From Saccharospirillum sp. (GTDB lineage Bacteria; Pseudomonadota; Gammaproteobacteria; Pseudomonadales; Natronospirillaceae), in contig JAGYIL010000001.1 of NCBI GenBank assembly GCA_018402545.1, forward strand, positions 1,426,001 through 1,490,000: DNA of 64,000 nt, written 5' to 3'. Each line of letters starts with the position of its first letter. Position 1 is the stretch's first letter. A program made the translations under genes and the position numbers. The notes under the pieces are model-generated. The model saw nothing but the letters and a program-made list of their open reading frames with translations, searched no databases and was not told the DNA's origin. Shown one piece after another: positions 35,028-46,481 of the stretch.

Positions 35028-36080
35028 CTACTTCGCAAACGGCCAGCGCGACATAAAGCGCCAGAAGCGGTCCCAGATATTTACCAGACCCATCGGTTCG
35101 AAGATCAGAAAGCCGATGATCATGAGCCCGAACAGAATATCGCGTGTCGGGCTTACCCAGGTTTGTGAGGTCGCATCGCCACCGGTTATGGCTGCGGCAA
35201 CCACTTTCAGCATCTCCGGCACCAGCAAGATCAGAATGGTTCCGAAAATCGGGCCGAGGGTGCGCCCCATGCCACCGGCAACCAGGCACACCACCAGGGT
35301 GATGGACATGTTCAGTCCAAAGTCCTCCGGCAGTATAGCCGGGAAAAAGTAAGCCCACAGGCTACCGGCGGCACCGCAATAAGCGGCTGAAATGGCAAAG
35401 CTTTTGAGTTTGTAGCTGAACAGGGCGATACCGAGAATCTCGGCTGAATAGTCTTTGTCCCGAATCGCAATAAGAGCGCGACCAAAGCGGGTGCGAAACA
35501 GGTTCTGGGCGAACAGCAGCATCAGCACCATCACCGGCATAATGAAAAAGTACTTGGCCTGCTGGGACACCAGTTCGATGCCAAAGAAAACAGCGTTGGG
35601 TGTTTCGGTACCGCGCACTCCGCCAGTCCATTCGGCCAGCCAATCCTGTTCGATCAGGAACAGAATGATGAAGTTGGCCGACAGGGTGGCCACCGCCAGG
35701 TAAAGCCCCTTAACGCGCAGCGACGGCAGGCCGAACAACACTCCAAAGGCGGCAGCAACCACCGTTGAAATAACCAGCGTAATCAGTGGGAAAGTGAGCG
35801 GCCACTCATGGTGGATGGCCACGGTGGTGTAGGCACCTACGGCAAAGAAAGCCCCATGGCCGAGCGACATCAGGCCGGTATAGCCAATCAGCACATTCAA
35901 ACCAGTAACCGCAACAATGAAGATGCCAATCTGCCCGGCCAGCAGCAGTGCATAGTTGCTGGCCATAAACGGGAAGATCGCCAAGCCAATTAAAGCGGCT
36001 ACCAACCCCCAGCGTTTCGGCCAGTTCGACCAGATGCCCTCATCGGCACTGTAATCCGTCTTAAAGTGTCCGGTGATCAT
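35028..36080 (-). CDS. livM: Liv-type ABC transporter permease (LivM-like)
   Basis: The 350-residue BPD_transp_2 permease has about ten membrane helices and the family loop NVLIGYTGLMSLGHGAFFAVGAY. The coupling region RTRFGRALIAIRDKDYSAEILGI is clear. It lies between the binding-protein gene and the 113-bp element copy 2, which separates it from livH by 241 bp, so transcription of the two halves of the cluster may be uneven. Confidence 0.92.
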   Translation of the reverse strand: MITGHFKTDYSADEGIWSNWPKRWGLVAALIGLAIFPFMASNYALLLAGQIGIFIVAVTGLNVLIGYTGLMSLGHGAFFAVGAYTTVAIHHEWPLTFPLITLVISTVVAAAFGVLFGLPSLRVKGLYLAVATLSANFIILFLIEQDWLAEWTGGVRGTETPNAVFFGIELVSQQAKYFFIMPVMVLMLLFAQNLFRTRFGRALIAIRDKDYSAEILGIALFSYKLKSFAISAAYCGAAGSLWAYFFPAILPEDFGLNMSITLVVCLVAGGMGRTLGPIFGTILILLVPEMLKVVAAAITGGDATSQTWVSPTRDILFGLMIIGFLIFEPMGLVNIWDRFWRFMSRWPFAK

Positions 36081-36150
36081 GGCGTTATCCTGTGGTCAGT
36101 CTGGTTTAGCATTCGATTCGGAGTTTGGGTCGGCTGGGAGGTATTGGTTC

Positions 36151-36263
36151 GCGCCGGATACCGGGTGTACTTCTGTGGGGTCGGCGTAGATCCGTCCATG
36201 GAGCCTAGGCCGCAGCATCCCTGCTGCGGACTACCCCACAGAAGCACCCCCGGCACCCGGCGC
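36151..36263 (-). repeat. 113-bp structured element, copy 2
   Basis: It is inverted relative to copies 1 and 3. Thirty-nt arms (36151-36180 and 36234-36263) are complementary at 26 of 30 positions, with an unbroken inner run of 11 or more pairs (CTTCTGTGGGG). The core begins GTAGTCC, then the hairpin CCGCAGCA-GGGA-TGCTGCGG, then TCCATGGACGGA. It lies inside the liv operon between livH and livM. Confidence 0.85.
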
Positions 36264-36321
36264 TTGCTATGGCGGCGAACTCCTGAGCATGGAGATGAGG
36301 TTAGCGTTTTAGTGGTGGCGG

Positions 36322-37326
36322 TCATATTCGCTCGATCTCCTCCTGGCCCATAAAGCCATGGGGTCGAATCAGAATGACCACCAGCACTGCGACGTAAGGG
36401 ACTATTTCAGCCACGCCACCGCCCAGTTTCCATTGCGCCATTGAGCTGAGAATGCCAACCAGCATGGAGGCGATCAGCACGCCGGCAAAGGAATCCAGCC
36501 CGCCCATCAGCACCACGGCCAATACCGACAGACCAAACAGGCCAATGGCCGGTGACAGGCCATTACGACTGGCCAGAATGGCCCCGGCGACAGCTCCGGT
36601 TGTGGAAGCCACCAGCCAGGCGGTGGAGAACACACGAGGTACATTAATCCCCATGGCATAGGCGGTACTTTGATCTTCGGCCGTGGCGCGAATGGCCACG
36701 CCAGAGCGGGTATAGCGCAGCACTAGCATCAGGCTCGCGAACAGGAGCAGGGCAACCACCAAATTGACCAGCGAGCCGCTGAACAGAAAGAGGTTCTGAT
36801 CAAACAGCTCGAACCGGATTGGGAAATTGGGACCCAGCGCCGGGACCTGCTCGGCTTCTGCCGTCCAGATCAGGCCGGCGCTGCCTTCCAGCACCCAGAT
36901 AAGCCCCACGGTCGACAGGATCATCGCAAAGGCCGATTGCCCCAGCAGCGGCCGCATCACCAGGCGCTCAATGATCAGCGCCAAAACCGCATTGGCAGCC
37001 AGGGCACCAATCAGCCCCAGCAGAATGCGCGGCAGGTCACTGACCCAACTGGCAATGGCGGCCTTGGGCGAGAACATGGCGGCATCACCCGCGTAAGCCT
37101 GCAACCAGGCCGGGTCCCAGCTGCGGATCCAGTCGGGCATAAAGGCAGCCTCAGACAGCACCACCGAAAAGGTGAAATAGAAGTAGGCACCAAAGAGAAT
37201 AAGGTGACCGTGGGCAAAATTAACGACCTTGGTGGCCTTGAAAACCGCCACAATGCCCAGGGCAATCAACGCCAGCACGCTGCCTGAGATCACCCCGTTG
37301 ATCATGTATTGAATGAACTGACCCAT
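36322..37326 (-). CDS. livH: Liv-type ABC transporter permease (LivH-like)
   Basis: The 334-residue inner-membrane permease shows the LivH start (MINGVISGSVLALIALGIVAVFKATKVVNFAHGHLI) and the coupling loop YTRSGVAIRATAEDQSTAYAMGI. There is a large loop at about 65-90 (WIRSWDPAWLQAYAGD), as in LivH proteins of aromatic or fatty acid uptake clusters. Its start overlaps the livG stop (TGATG), so the two are translationally coupled. Confidence 0.92.
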   Translation of the reverse strand: MGQFIQYMINGVISGSVLALIALGIVAVFKATKVVNFAHGHLILFGAYFYFTFSVVLSEAAFMPDWIRSWDPAWLQAYAGDAAMFSPKAAIASWVSDLPRILLGLIGALAANAVLALIIERLVMRPLLGQSAFAMILSTVGLIWVLEGSAGLIWTAEAEQVPALGPNFPIRFELFDQNLFLFSGSLVNLVVALLLFASLMLVLRYTRSGVAIRATAEDQSTAYAMGINVPRVFSTAWLVASTTGAVAGAILASRNGLSPAIGLFGLSVLAVVLMGGLDSFAGVLIASMLVGILSSMAQWKLGGGVAEIVPYVAVLVVILIRPHGFMGQEEIERI

Positions 37327-38120
37327 CAGGCTGGCTCCTCTGTGGCGGTGGCTTCAGTGGTCGCACTGGTGCCGAGATAGGCTTCAATAACCGCCGGGTT
37401 GGCCTGAACCTGATCCGGTGTGCCCAAGGCGATCTGTCGGCCAAAATTGAGCACCACCACCTGATTTGAAATATCCATCACCATGCCCATATCGTGCTCG
37501 ACCAGCAGAATGGTGGTGCCCCAGCGGGCCTGAATATCGAGAATAAAACGGGCCATGTCTTCGGTTTCTTCCCGGTTCATGCCCGCGACGGGTTCGTCGA
37601 GCAGCAGTACTTTTGGCTGCATCGCCAGGGCGCGGCCCAGTTCGACTCGCTTTTGCAAACCATAGGGCAGGGCGGCGACGGGGGCTTTGCGAATGTGGTC
37701 CAGCTCCAGGAAGTCGATCACATCCCGCTCGATCTCGGCACGCAGCCGGGCTTCCTCGCGCCGGGCTTCGCCGTAAAAAAAGCCAGCCGACCAAAAGCCT
37801 GTGCTCAGCCGGGTGTGGCCGCCGAGCTTGATGTTCTCCAGCACCGACATCCCCCGAAACAGGGCAATGTTCTGGAAGGTACGGGCGATCCCGAGTTCAG
37901 CGCGTTTGTCGGCCCGCAAGTGGGTGATGTCCTGCTCATCGAACAGAATGCGACCCTGTTGCGGCTTATAGAAGCCGGAGATGATGTTGAACAGACTGGT
38001 CTTACCGGCGCCATTGGGGCCAATAATGGCGGTAATCTCACCGGACGCGGCGGTAAAGGACACATCGTCCAGCGCCTTGATTCCGCCGAAGGCCAGGCTG
38101 GCCTGGGTAACACTGAGCAC
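37326..38120 (-). CDS. livG: Liv-type ABC transporter ATPase (LivG-like)
   Basis: The 264-residue ATPase opens the cluster. Walker A GPNGAGKTS, Walker B KVLLLDEPVAGMN and switch LLVEHDMGMVMDISNQVVVLNFG are LivG-like. In the signature region ALPYGLQKRVELG the usual LSGGQ is replaced by LPYGLQ, a variation known in LivG proteins. With livH, livM, livF, the binding protein and the acyl-CoA synthetase it makes a complete uptake-and-activation cluster. Confidence 0.93.
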   Translation of the reverse strand: MLSVTQASLAFGGIKALDDVSFTAASGEITAIIGPNGAGKTSLFNIISGFYKPQQGRILFDEQDITHLRADKRAELGIARTFQNIALFRGMSVLENIKLGGHTRLSTGFWSAGFFYGEARREEARLRAEIERDVIDFLELDHIRKAPVAALPYGLQKRVELGRALAMQPKVLLLDEPVAGMNREETEDMARFILDIQARWGTTILLVEHDMGMVMDISNQVVVLNFGRQIALGTPDQVQANPAVIEAYLGTSATTEATATEEPA

Positions 38121-38370
38121 AGTCAGACCCTCCCGGCCAGGCGAGGGGGTGTAAGAGATAGCATGGCAGCGACTCCAGAGGGGTTCAGGTAAGCCCTGAC
38201 CACTCGGTTATTGTTGTTGTTCGTCCTACGTTATAACTAGTCCAACCTGAGTGTTTTGTAAACGAAAGGTGGCAATTTGTTATTTTTTTGCATCAATAGA
38301 GCGACTGACATCGGATCCGTGATTCGGTGTCAAGGAGGGTGGCCGGGGCTTGCGGGCTTTTTAGTGGGCA
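38121..38370. other. Divergent intergenic region between livG and iscR
   Basis: No gene is seen. An AT-richer stretch (about 38210-38290) probably holds the livG promoter on the minus strand, but no convincing -35/-10 pair was found there. The iscR promoter is listed separately. Confidence 0.4.
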
Positions 38371-38402
38371 ATAGTTGACTGTTTTACTCAGGTATTTATA
38401 AT
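38371..38402 (+). promoter_or_regulatory. IscR type 1 site and promoter of the isc-suf operon
   Basis: -35 TTGACT (38375-38380) and -10 TATAAT (38397-38402) are 16 bp apart. Positions 38371-38395 match 24 of 25 positions of the E. coli type 1 IscR consensus, the only mismatch being a C for G in the right half (ACTC for AGTC). Since the site covers the -35, holo-IscR should repress its own operon when iron-sulfur supply is good. Confidence 0.85.
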
Positions 38403-38491
38403 TCGCGCCCATAGAGCCTTGCCTGCGTCTTGGGCGGGGGCTCGACTTCATTCATTGATAGACACTTCCGGCTACTCGGGGGATCACCCGC

Positions 38492-38986
38492 ATGAGACTG
38501 ACGACTAAAGGCCGCTATGCGGTAACGGCGATGCTGGATCTGGCGCTGAACCAGGAGACAGGCCCAATCAGTTTGTCCGACATATCTGACCGGCAGGGCA
38601 TTTCGTTGTCTTACCTTGAGCAGCTGTTTGCCAAACTGCGCCGTCATTCTCTGGTGACCTCAGTGCGCGGGCCGGGCGGTGGGTACCAGCTCGGCCGGCC
38701 GAGTGAACTGATCAGTGTGGCCGATGTGGTGGATGCCGTCAGTGAGTCGCTCGATGCGACCAAATGCCAGGGCAAAACCGGCTGCCAGCAAGGCGAGGTC
38801 TGCCTGACACACCACCTCTGGCAGGACCTGAGCCAGCAAATCCATGATTTTCTGCACGGTATTTCCCTGGCCGATCTGGTCGGGCGGCGTGATATTCAGG
38901 CCGTTAGTCAGCGCCAGAATCAATATTTGAAAACCGGGCGCACCGACGCCCCGAATGAAGCCACTATTTTGGCCAGTCAGTTATGA
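38492..38986 (+). CDS. iscR: Iron-sulfur cluster regulator IscR
   Basis: The 164-residue Rrf2-family protein has the helix-turn-helix start [19 protein letters not shown] and the wing [12 protein letters not shown]. The three cluster cysteines are present in [13 protein letters not shown] (C92, C98, C104 by family position). It senses [2Fe-2S] status and should act at the type 1 site about 100 bp upstream. It overlaps iscS by 4 bp. Confidence 0.95.
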   Translation: MRLTTKGRYAVTAMLDLALNQETGPISLSDISDRQGISLSYLEQLFAKLRRHSLVTSVRGPGGGYQLGRPSELISVADVVDAVSESLDATKCQGKTGCQQGEVCLTHHLWQDLSQQIHDFLHGISLADLVGRRDIQAVSQRQNQYLKTGRTDAPNEATILASQL

Positions 38987-40155
38987 GCATGCAACCGATC
39001 TACTTTGATTACGCCGCCACCACGCCGGTCGACGAGCGCGTTGCCGAAAAGATGATGGCGCACCTGACCCGCGATGGCATTTTTGGCAACCCGGCCTCGC
39101 GCTCGCACCTGCTCGGGTGGCAAGCCGAAGAAGCGGTGGAAGACGCCCGTAATGAGGTCGCCGACTTGCTGGGGGCCGATAGCCGCGAAATCGTCTGGAC
39201 CAGCGGCGCTACCGAGAGTAATAACCTGGCGATCAAAGGTGTTGCCGAACAGTTCGCGCCGCAAGACTGCCACATTGTGGTGGCTGCAACAGAACACAAA
39301 GCCGTGCTTGATCCGGCGCGGTACCTGGAGCAAAAAGGCTATGGCCTGACGGTGCTCCTGCCGGACGCCGATGGCGTTATTTCAGCGGAAACTGTCGCTC
39401 AGGCGCTGCAGCCCAATACCCGTTTGGTTAGCATTATGGCCGCCAATAACGAGACCGGTGTGCTGAACCCGGTCGCCGGTATTGGCCAGGTGTGTGCCGA
39501 CCATAACGTCTGGTTTCATGTCGATGCGGCCCAGGCCGTTGGCAAGATTCCGGTGAGCGTCGATGACTGGCAAGCCACCCTGGTGTCGGTCTCGGCCCAC
39601 AAGTTCTATGGCCCCAAGGGCGTTGGCGCCCTCTATGTACGGCGTCGTTCCAGCCTGAAGCTGTTACCCCAGATTCACGGCGGCGGCCACGAACGGGGCA
39701 TGCGCTCCGGTACCCTGGCGACGCATCAGTTGGTGGGGATTGGTACCGCAGCCAGCCTGGTGTCCGAGCACCTGGCAGAGGAAGGCCAGCGTATTGCGAA
39801 GTTGCGCGATGAACTCTGGCAGGGCATTGCCGACCTTGGCGATATTCACGTCAACGGCGGCCAGGCGCCGCGTACGCCGGGCCATCTGAACGTTCATTTT
39901 GGCGGCATCGACGGCGAATCGCTGATGATGGCGTTGCGCGACATTGCGGTATCTACCGGCTCCGCCTGTACGTCCGCCAGCGTTGAGCCTTCGTACGTAT
40001 TAAAAGCCATGGGCCTGAGTGATCAGGCCGCACACGGTTCCTTGCGCTTTAGCCTGGGCCGTTTCACCACCCGTGAAGAGGTGGACCAAGCCATACACCG
40101 TATTAGGGACGCCGTAACGGCCTTGCGCACGCAAGCCAAAACGGCGACCACCTGA
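38983..40155 (+). CDS. iscS: Cysteine desulfurase IscS
   Basis: The 390-residue class V PLP enzyme takes sulfur from cysteine. The PLP lysine is in [12 protein letters not shown] and the catalytic cysteine in [15 protein letters not shown], the long mobile loop of group I enzymes. It differs from SufS encoded later in the same operon (group II). The iscU-hscBA-fdx genes that usually follow are absent; suf genes come next, 18 bp downstream. Confidence 0.93.
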   Translation: MSMQPIYFDYAATTPVDERVAEKMMAHLTRDGIFGNPASRSHLLGWQAEEAVEDARNEVADLLGADSREIVWTSGATESNNLAIKGVAEQFAPQDCHIVVAATEHKAVLDPARYLEQKGYGLTVLLPDADGVISAETVAQALQPNTRLVSIMAANNETGVLNPVAGIGQVCADHNVWFHVDAAQAVGKIPVSVDDWQATLVSVSAHKFYGPKGVGALYVRRRSSLKLLPQIHGGGHERGMRSGTLATHQLVGIGTAASLVSEHLAEEGQRIAKLRDELWQGIADLGDIHVNGGQAPRTPGHLNVHFGGIDGESLMMALRDIAVSTGSACTSASVEPSYVLKAMGLSDQAAHGSLRFSLGRFTTREEVDQAIHRIRDAVTALRTQAKTATT

Positions 40156-40173
40156 CCTTCGCAGGGGAATACC

Positions 40174-41610
40174 ATGAGTGAGAACATAGACCAGTATTTG
40201 AAGTCGGAATACTCGGCCGGTTGGATAACCGATATCGAGTCGCTGACCATTCCGCCCGGTTTGAATGAGGACGTGATTCGTCTGATCTCAGCCAAGAAGC
40301 AGGAGCCCGAATGGATGCTCGAGTGGCGTCTGAAGGCGTACCGTGCCTGGCTGGAAATGAAAGAGCCGGAGTGGGCTCATGTGGTTTACCCGAAGCCGGA
40401 TTTCCAGGCGTTGTCTTATTATTCTTCGCCCAAGAGCATGGAAGACGGCCCCCAGTCGCTGGATGAAGTTGACCCTGAGCTGCTGCGTACCTATGAAAAG
40501 CTGGGCATTCCGGTGCACGAGCAGGAAGTGCTGGCCGGTGTTGCGGTCGACATGGTGTTCGACAGTGTTTCCGTCGGCACAACCTTTCGCCAGAAACTCA
40601 AGGACGCCGGGGTGATCTTCTGCCCGATCTCCGAAGCCGTGCATGAATACCCGGAGCTGGTTAAGAAGTATCTCGGTTCGGTTGTGCCGCAGAAAGACAA
40701 TTTCTACGCGGCGCTGAACTCGGCGGTCTTCTCCGATGGCTCCTTCGTCTACATTCCGAAAGGCGTGCGTTGCCCAATGGAATTGTCGACCTATTTCCGC
40801 ATTAACGAAGCCAAGACCGGTCAGTTTGAACGCACCCTGATCATTGCCGATGAAGGCAGCCAGGTCAGTTATCTCGAAGGCTGCACCGCGCCGATGCGCG
40901 ATGAAAACCAATTGCACGCGGCGGTGGTTGAGCTGGTTGCGCTGGACGATGCCGACATTAAATACTCGACCGTGCAGAACTGGTATCCCGGTGATGCGCA
41001 AGGTAAAGGCGGGATCTATAACTTTGTGACCAAGCGTGGCATTGCCCACAACCGGTCGAAAATTTCCTGGACGCAGGTAGAAACCGGTTCGGCAGTTACC
41101 TGGAAATACCCGTCTTGCATCCTGAAAGGGGATGACAGCATCGGTGAGTTTTATTCTGTCGCGCTGACCAGCAATTACCAGCAGGCCGATACCGGCACCA
41201 AGATGATCCACCTGGGCAAGAACACGCGCTCGACCATAATTGCCAAGGGCATCAGCGCCAAGCAGAGCTCTAACAGTTATCGCGGCCTGGTGAAGATGAA
41301 CCCGGGCGCTGAAGGTGCACGCAACTACACCCAGTGCGACTCCTTGCTGATTGGTGACAAGTGCGGGGCACACACCTTCCCGTACATCGAGTCGAAAAAC
41401 CCGACGGCAGTGATCGAGCACGAGGCGACCACCTCGAAAGTCAGCGACGACCAGCTGTTTCTTTGCCAGCAACGCGGCATCGATGCCGAAAAAGCGGTCT
41501 CGATGATCGTTAACGGCTTCTGCAAAGACGTGTTCCGCGAATTGCCGATGGAATTCGCCGTTGAAGCCGGCAAGTTGCTCGAAGTCAGCCTGGAAGGTGC
41601 GGTGGGGTAA
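40174..41610 (+). CDS. sufB: Fe-S cluster scaffold subunit SufB
   Basis: The 478-residue protein forms the SufBCD scaffold with SufC and SufD. Family blocks [39 protein letters not shown] and [22 protein letters not shown] (the last with the functional cysteine) are present. GGGGA lies before the ATG. Length matches E. coli SufB. Confidence 0.96.
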   Translation: MSENIDQYLKSEYSAGWITDIESLTIPPGLNEDVIRLISAKKQEPEWMLEWRLKAYRAWLEMKEPEWAHVVYPKPDFQALSYYSSPKSMEDGPQSLDEVDPELLRTYEKLGIPVHEQEVLAGVAVDMVFDSVSVGTTFRQKLKDAGVIFCPISEAVHEYPELVKKYLGSVVPQKDNFYAALNSAVFSDGSFVYIPKGVRCPMELSTYFRINEAKTGQFERTLIIADEGSQVSYLEGCTAPMRDENQLHAAVVELVALDDADIKYSTVQNWYPGDAQGKGGIYNFVTKRGIAHNRSKISWTQVETGSAVTWKYPSCILKGDDSIGEFYSVALTSNYQQADTGTKMIHLGKNTRSTIIAKGISAKQSSNSYRGLVKMNPGAEGARNYTQCDSLLIGDKCGAHTFPYIESKNPTAVIEHEATTSKVSDDQLFLCQQRGIDAEKAVSMIVNGFCKDVFRELPMEFAVEAGKLLEVSLEGAVG

Positions 41611-41678
41611 GGTCCCCTGGCCGGTTTGGCCTGCTACGTACTCTCGATGAACCGAATTTGAATGAAAGAGATGGAAAC

Positions 41679-42428
41679 ATGCTGAACATTAACGATTTGC
41701 ACGCCCGGGTTGAGGATACCGCCATTCTGCACGGCCTGAACCTGGAGGTTAAGCCGGGTGAGGTGCATGCCATCATGGGCCCGAACGGAGCTGGCAAAAG
41801 CACCCTGGGCAACGTATTGGCCGGTCGCCCCGGTTACGAAGTGACGGGCGGCAGTGTGACCTATAAAGGCAACGACCTGCTCGAACTGGAAGCCGAAGAA
41901 CGTGCCCGTGCCGGTGTGTTTCTGGCGTTCCAGTACCCGGTTGAGATTCCTGGTGTGTCCAACATGGAATTTTTGAAAGCCAGCGTCGATGCCATTCGCA
42001 CTGCACGCGGTGACGATGTGATGAGCTCGATGGATTTCATCAAGCTCGCCCGCGAGAAGTGCAAGGCCGTCGATCTGCCGCAGGATTTCCTGAAGCGCGG
42101 TGTGAACGAAGGCTTTTCCGGCGGTGAGAAAAAGCGCAACGAGTTGCTGCAAATGATGTTGCTGGAACCGAGCCTGTGCATTCTGGATGAGACCGATTCC
42201 GGCCTCGATATTGATGCACTGCAAGTGGTTGCCCGGGGCGTGAATGCGCTGCGCAGCCCGGACCGCGGCATCATCGTGGTGACTCACTATCAGCGCTTGC
42301 TCGATTACATCGTGCCGGATTACGTGCACGTGCTGGCCAAGGGCCGCATCGTGAAATCCGGTGGCCGCGAACTGGCGCTGGAGCTGGAAAAACACGGTTA
42401 CAGCTGGATCGACGAGGAGGTGGCCTAA
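41679..42428 (+). CDS. sufC: Fe-S assembly ATPase SufC
   Basis: The start is ATG 41679 (MLNINDLHARV); an in-frame TTG at 41658 is not needed. The 249-residue ABC-type ATPase has Walker A GPNGAGKST, signature FSGGEKKRNELLQMM and Walker B CILDETDSGLDIDAL, all typical of SufC. It drives the SufBCD complex and ends directly before sufD. Confidence 0.97.
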   Translation: MLNINDLHARVEDTAILHGLNLEVKPGEVHAIMGPNGAGKSTLGNVLAGRPGYEVTGGSVTYKGNDLLELEAEERARAGVFLAFQYPVEIPGVSNMEFLKASVDAIRTARGDDVMSSMDFIKLAREKCKAVDLPQDFLKRGVNEGFSGGEKKRNELLQMMLLEPSLCILDETDSGLDIDALQVVARGVNALRSPDRGIIVVTHYQRLLDYIVPDYVHVLAKGRIVKSGGRELALELEKHGYSWIDEEVA

Positions 42429-43717
42429 GTGTCCGACCCGATGCAGGCAGAACAGGCCCATCAGGGCTTGCAGGCACAGTCTGACTGGGGCTGGCTGAAA
42501 GACTGGCGCGCGAGCGCCTGGTCGCAATTTGCCGCCACCCCCTGGCCGACCCGCAAGACCGAAGCCTGGAAGTACACGCCGCTGAAATCCATGCTCGATA
42601 CCGAGTGGTCGCTGGCGGAACAGCCCGGCACTGGCACCGGAACCGTCTTTGAAGACTGGGACCGTACGGTCATTACGCTGGTCGATGGCAAAGTGGCTGA
42701 TCATGACGCCTTGCCTGAAGGCGTGACCGTTCGACTGCTGTCAAAAGCAACGCCTGAACAACGCGCACAGTTCGAAGACCGGCTAGCCAAAACCCTGGCG
42801 GGCGATCAGCTGTTCACTACCTTCAATCAGGCCTTACTGGCGGAAGCCGTATGGATCGATGTTGCGCCGGAAACCGTTCTGGAAAAACCGCTGCACATCA
42901 ACCAGGTGCTGTCTTCCAGTGCCAATGGCCGTGCCGTACCGGTAAGGCTGATGCTGGATTTGGGTGCGCGCAGCCAGATGACGCTGGTGGAAACCTTTTC
43001 CAGTGAATCGGACGGGCCAGTATTTATCAACCCTGTGACCGAGATTGACGTCGGCGACAGTGCCAGATTGACGCACTATCACCTGCTGCTCGAAACCGGG
43101 GATGTTCGTCACCTGGGTTCAGTGCAAGCCGTATTGCGCGCCCACAGCCAGATGAACAGCTTTCATATGGCTTTGGGCGGCGTGCTGAAGCGCAAGGATA
43201 TTGTTGTTCGACATTGCGGCAGCGGCGCGCATTTGCAGTTGAACGGTGTCTACCTGCCGAAGGGCAAAGAACACGTCGATTACCACACAACGCTTGAACA
43301 CGAAGTACCGCACGGCACGTCGAATGAAGTGTTTCGCGGCATTATTGGTGATGAAGCCAAGGCAGTATTTAACGGTCGCATTCATATCCATAAAGATGCG
43401 CAGAAAACGCTGGCCGAGCTGAGCAACAAGAATTTGCTGACCAGTCACAAGGCTGAGATCAATACCAAGCCGGAACTGGAAATCTACGCTGACGACGTCA
43501 AATGCGCCCACGGTGCAACCGTCGCCCAGCTCGACAAAGGCTCGATGTTTTATTTCCTCTCGCGCGGTATCAGCCGGCAGGAAGCAGAAGTGATGATGAG
43601 CTTCGGGTTCATCAATGAGCTGCTCGAAACGCTCGATGATGAACCGGTCAAACAGCTGTTGCGGCCCATGCTGGCCTCCTTGTTTGCCAAAGAAGACGAG
43701 CTGGCGAGGCACCTGGT

Positions 43718-43721
<4 letters not shown>
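42429..43721 (+). CDS. sufD: Fe-S assembly protein SufD
   Basis: The 430-residue protein starts at GTG 42429, immediately after the sufC stop. It has the SufD start (WRASAWSQFAATPWPTRKTEAWKYTPL) and the shared SufBD core (VFRGIIGDEAKAVFNGRIHI; DDVKCAHGATVAQLD with the conserved His). It partners SufB. The sufS start overlaps its stop. Confidence 0.94.
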
Positions 43722-44938
<1,217 letters not shown>

Positions 44939-45026
44939 GCGCTGTTGACCCCATATCGTGTCTATGACCCCCGTTGGGTTGTAGACCGACAGGCAAGCAG
45001 CCCCTTTGTGAGACAGGAGTACGACC

Positions 45027-45425
45027 ATGAGTGTTGAATCCTTTGATCCGCGTCAGTCAGCCCAGCTGACCATGACCGCCGCCGCCGTGGAGCACAGCCG
45101 CCGCCAGATACAGGATGCCGGTGCCCAGGGCATTCGCTTGTCGATCAAGGAAAGTGGCTGTTCCGGTTACATGTACATTGTGGATCTGGTGACACAGCCG
45201 GATGAAACCGATGTGCGCCTGAGCATGGCCGATGACGTCACACTCTTTGTGCAGAAAGAGGCCCTGCCCATTGTTCAGGGTACCGAGATCGATTTCGCCA
45301 AAGACGGCATCAACCGGGTGATCAAGTTCCGTAACCCGAACGTGACCGCCGAATGCGGTTGCGGTGAAAGCTTTGTGGTCGACGACAAATCGGCCGACAG
45401 TGATCTGGCGGAGACCGCGCACTGA
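45027..45425 (+). CDS. sufA: A-type Fe-S carrier (SufA/IscA family)
   Basis: The 132-residue HesB-type protein has the three cluster cysteines in ESGCSGYMY and ECGCGESF. It has extended N- and C-terminal tails compared with IscA. It carries clusters from SufBCD to targets. It overlaps sufT by one base. Confidence 0.92.
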   Translation: MSVESFDPRQSAQLTMTAAAVEHSRRQIQDAGAQGIRLSIKESGCSGYMYIVDLVTQPDETDVRLSMADDVTLFVQKEALPIVQGTEIDFAKDGINRVIKFRNPNVTAECGCGESFVVDDKSADSDLAETAH

Positions 45426-45952
45426 TGGAAAAACGCATGGTGGTCACCCAGCGTGATGTTGAAGCCCGACTGGTGCCGGTGGGTACGCCCATCACCATCC
45501 CGCAGGACAGCTTTGTTACCCTGACACAGTCGCTCGGCGGAAATTACACCGTGGTGCACAACGGCAACATGGCCCGCATTGACGGTACCGACGCCGATGC
45601 CCTGGGCTTTGAACCACAGCGCCTGGAATTCGAACCCCGCGCCGATGGCGAGATCGATGAAGCCCAGGTCTGGTCGGCGATGGAAACCATCTTCGACCCG
45701 GAAATTCCGGTGAACGTGGTCGCCCTGGGGCTGATCTACAAGGTGGCGATAGAAGGCCATCACGTTATGGTCGAGATGACCCTGACGGCCCCGGGCTGTG
45801 GCATGGGCCCGGTGCTGGTCGACGATGTAAAATATCGGGTGGCCAAGGTGCCCGGTGTCGAGTCGGTGACGGTTGAGCTGGTGTTCGACCCGCCCTGGAG
45901 TCGTGACAAGATGTCCGAGGAAGCCCAGCTCGAGACCGGCCTGTTTTTTTAA
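45425..45952 (+). CDS. sufT: Fe-S assembly protein SufT (DUF59/MIP18 family)
   Basis: The 175-residue protein has an N-terminal region with GGNYTVVHNGNMARIDG and a C-terminal MIP18 domain with FDPEIPVNVVALGLIY and TLTAPGCGMGPVL, as in SufT. It is thought to help Fe-S protein maturation. Its ATG overlaps the sufA stop. Confidence 0.92.
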   Translation: MEKRMVVTQRDVEARLVPVGTPITIPQDSFVTLTQSLGGNYTVVHNGNMARIDGTDADALGFEPQRLEFEPRADGEIDEAQVWSAMETIFDPEIPVNVVALGLIYKVAIEGHHVMVEMTLTAPGCGMGPVLVDDVKYRVAKVPGVESVTVELVFDPPWSRDKMSEEAQLETGLFF

Positions 45953-46035
45953 CAGAGGCTCCCTGGATAAACCAGCCAAAAAGCGACGCCCCACTAAAGT
46001 ACTACTCCACCCATTTTCAGACAAACAGGTCAGTT

Positions 46036-46455
46036 ATGAGCACCGAATTCGGCACTGATGTCACCAGCGACGACATCGTAGAAACCCTCTCTTTCTTCGA
46101 ATCCTGGGAAGACCGATACCGCTATATCATTGACCTGGGGAAGGATTTGCCAGCGATGGACGATGCTCTGAAAACCGATGAGCGAATCGTTCGCGGTTGC
46201 CAGAGCCAGGTGTGGCTGGTCGATGACGCTGACGGCGAGCGGATCCGCTTTCAGGCCGATTCCGACGCCCATATTGTCCGGGGCTTGCTCGCCATTGTTT
46301 TAGCTGCCTACAATGGCAAGACACGTCAACAGATTCTAGACTTCGATACCGAAGCCTATTTCTCGCAGCTGGATCTGGTCAAACACCTCAGTCCAACGCG
46401 CGGTAACGGACTAAGAGCCATGGTTGCCCGGATCAAGGACATTGCTGCCCACTGA
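46036..46455 (+). CDS. sufE: Sulfur acceptor SufE
   Basis: The 139-residue protein takes persulfide from SufS and passes it to SufB. The acceptor cysteine is in ERIVRGCQSQVWL. The fold blocks FFESWEDRYRYIIDLGKDLP and LVKHLSPTRGNGL are typical. It closes the Fe-S operon. Confidence 0.95.
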   Translation: MSTEFGTDVTSDDIVETLSFFESWEDRYRYIIDLGKDLPAMDDALKTDERIVRGCQSQVWLVDDADGERIRFQADSDAHIVRGLLAIVLAAYNGKTRQQILDFDTEAYFSQLDLVKHLSPTRGNGLRAMVARIKDIAAH

Positions 46456-46481
46456 CATCAGGGTAGAGCCAAACCGGCGGA

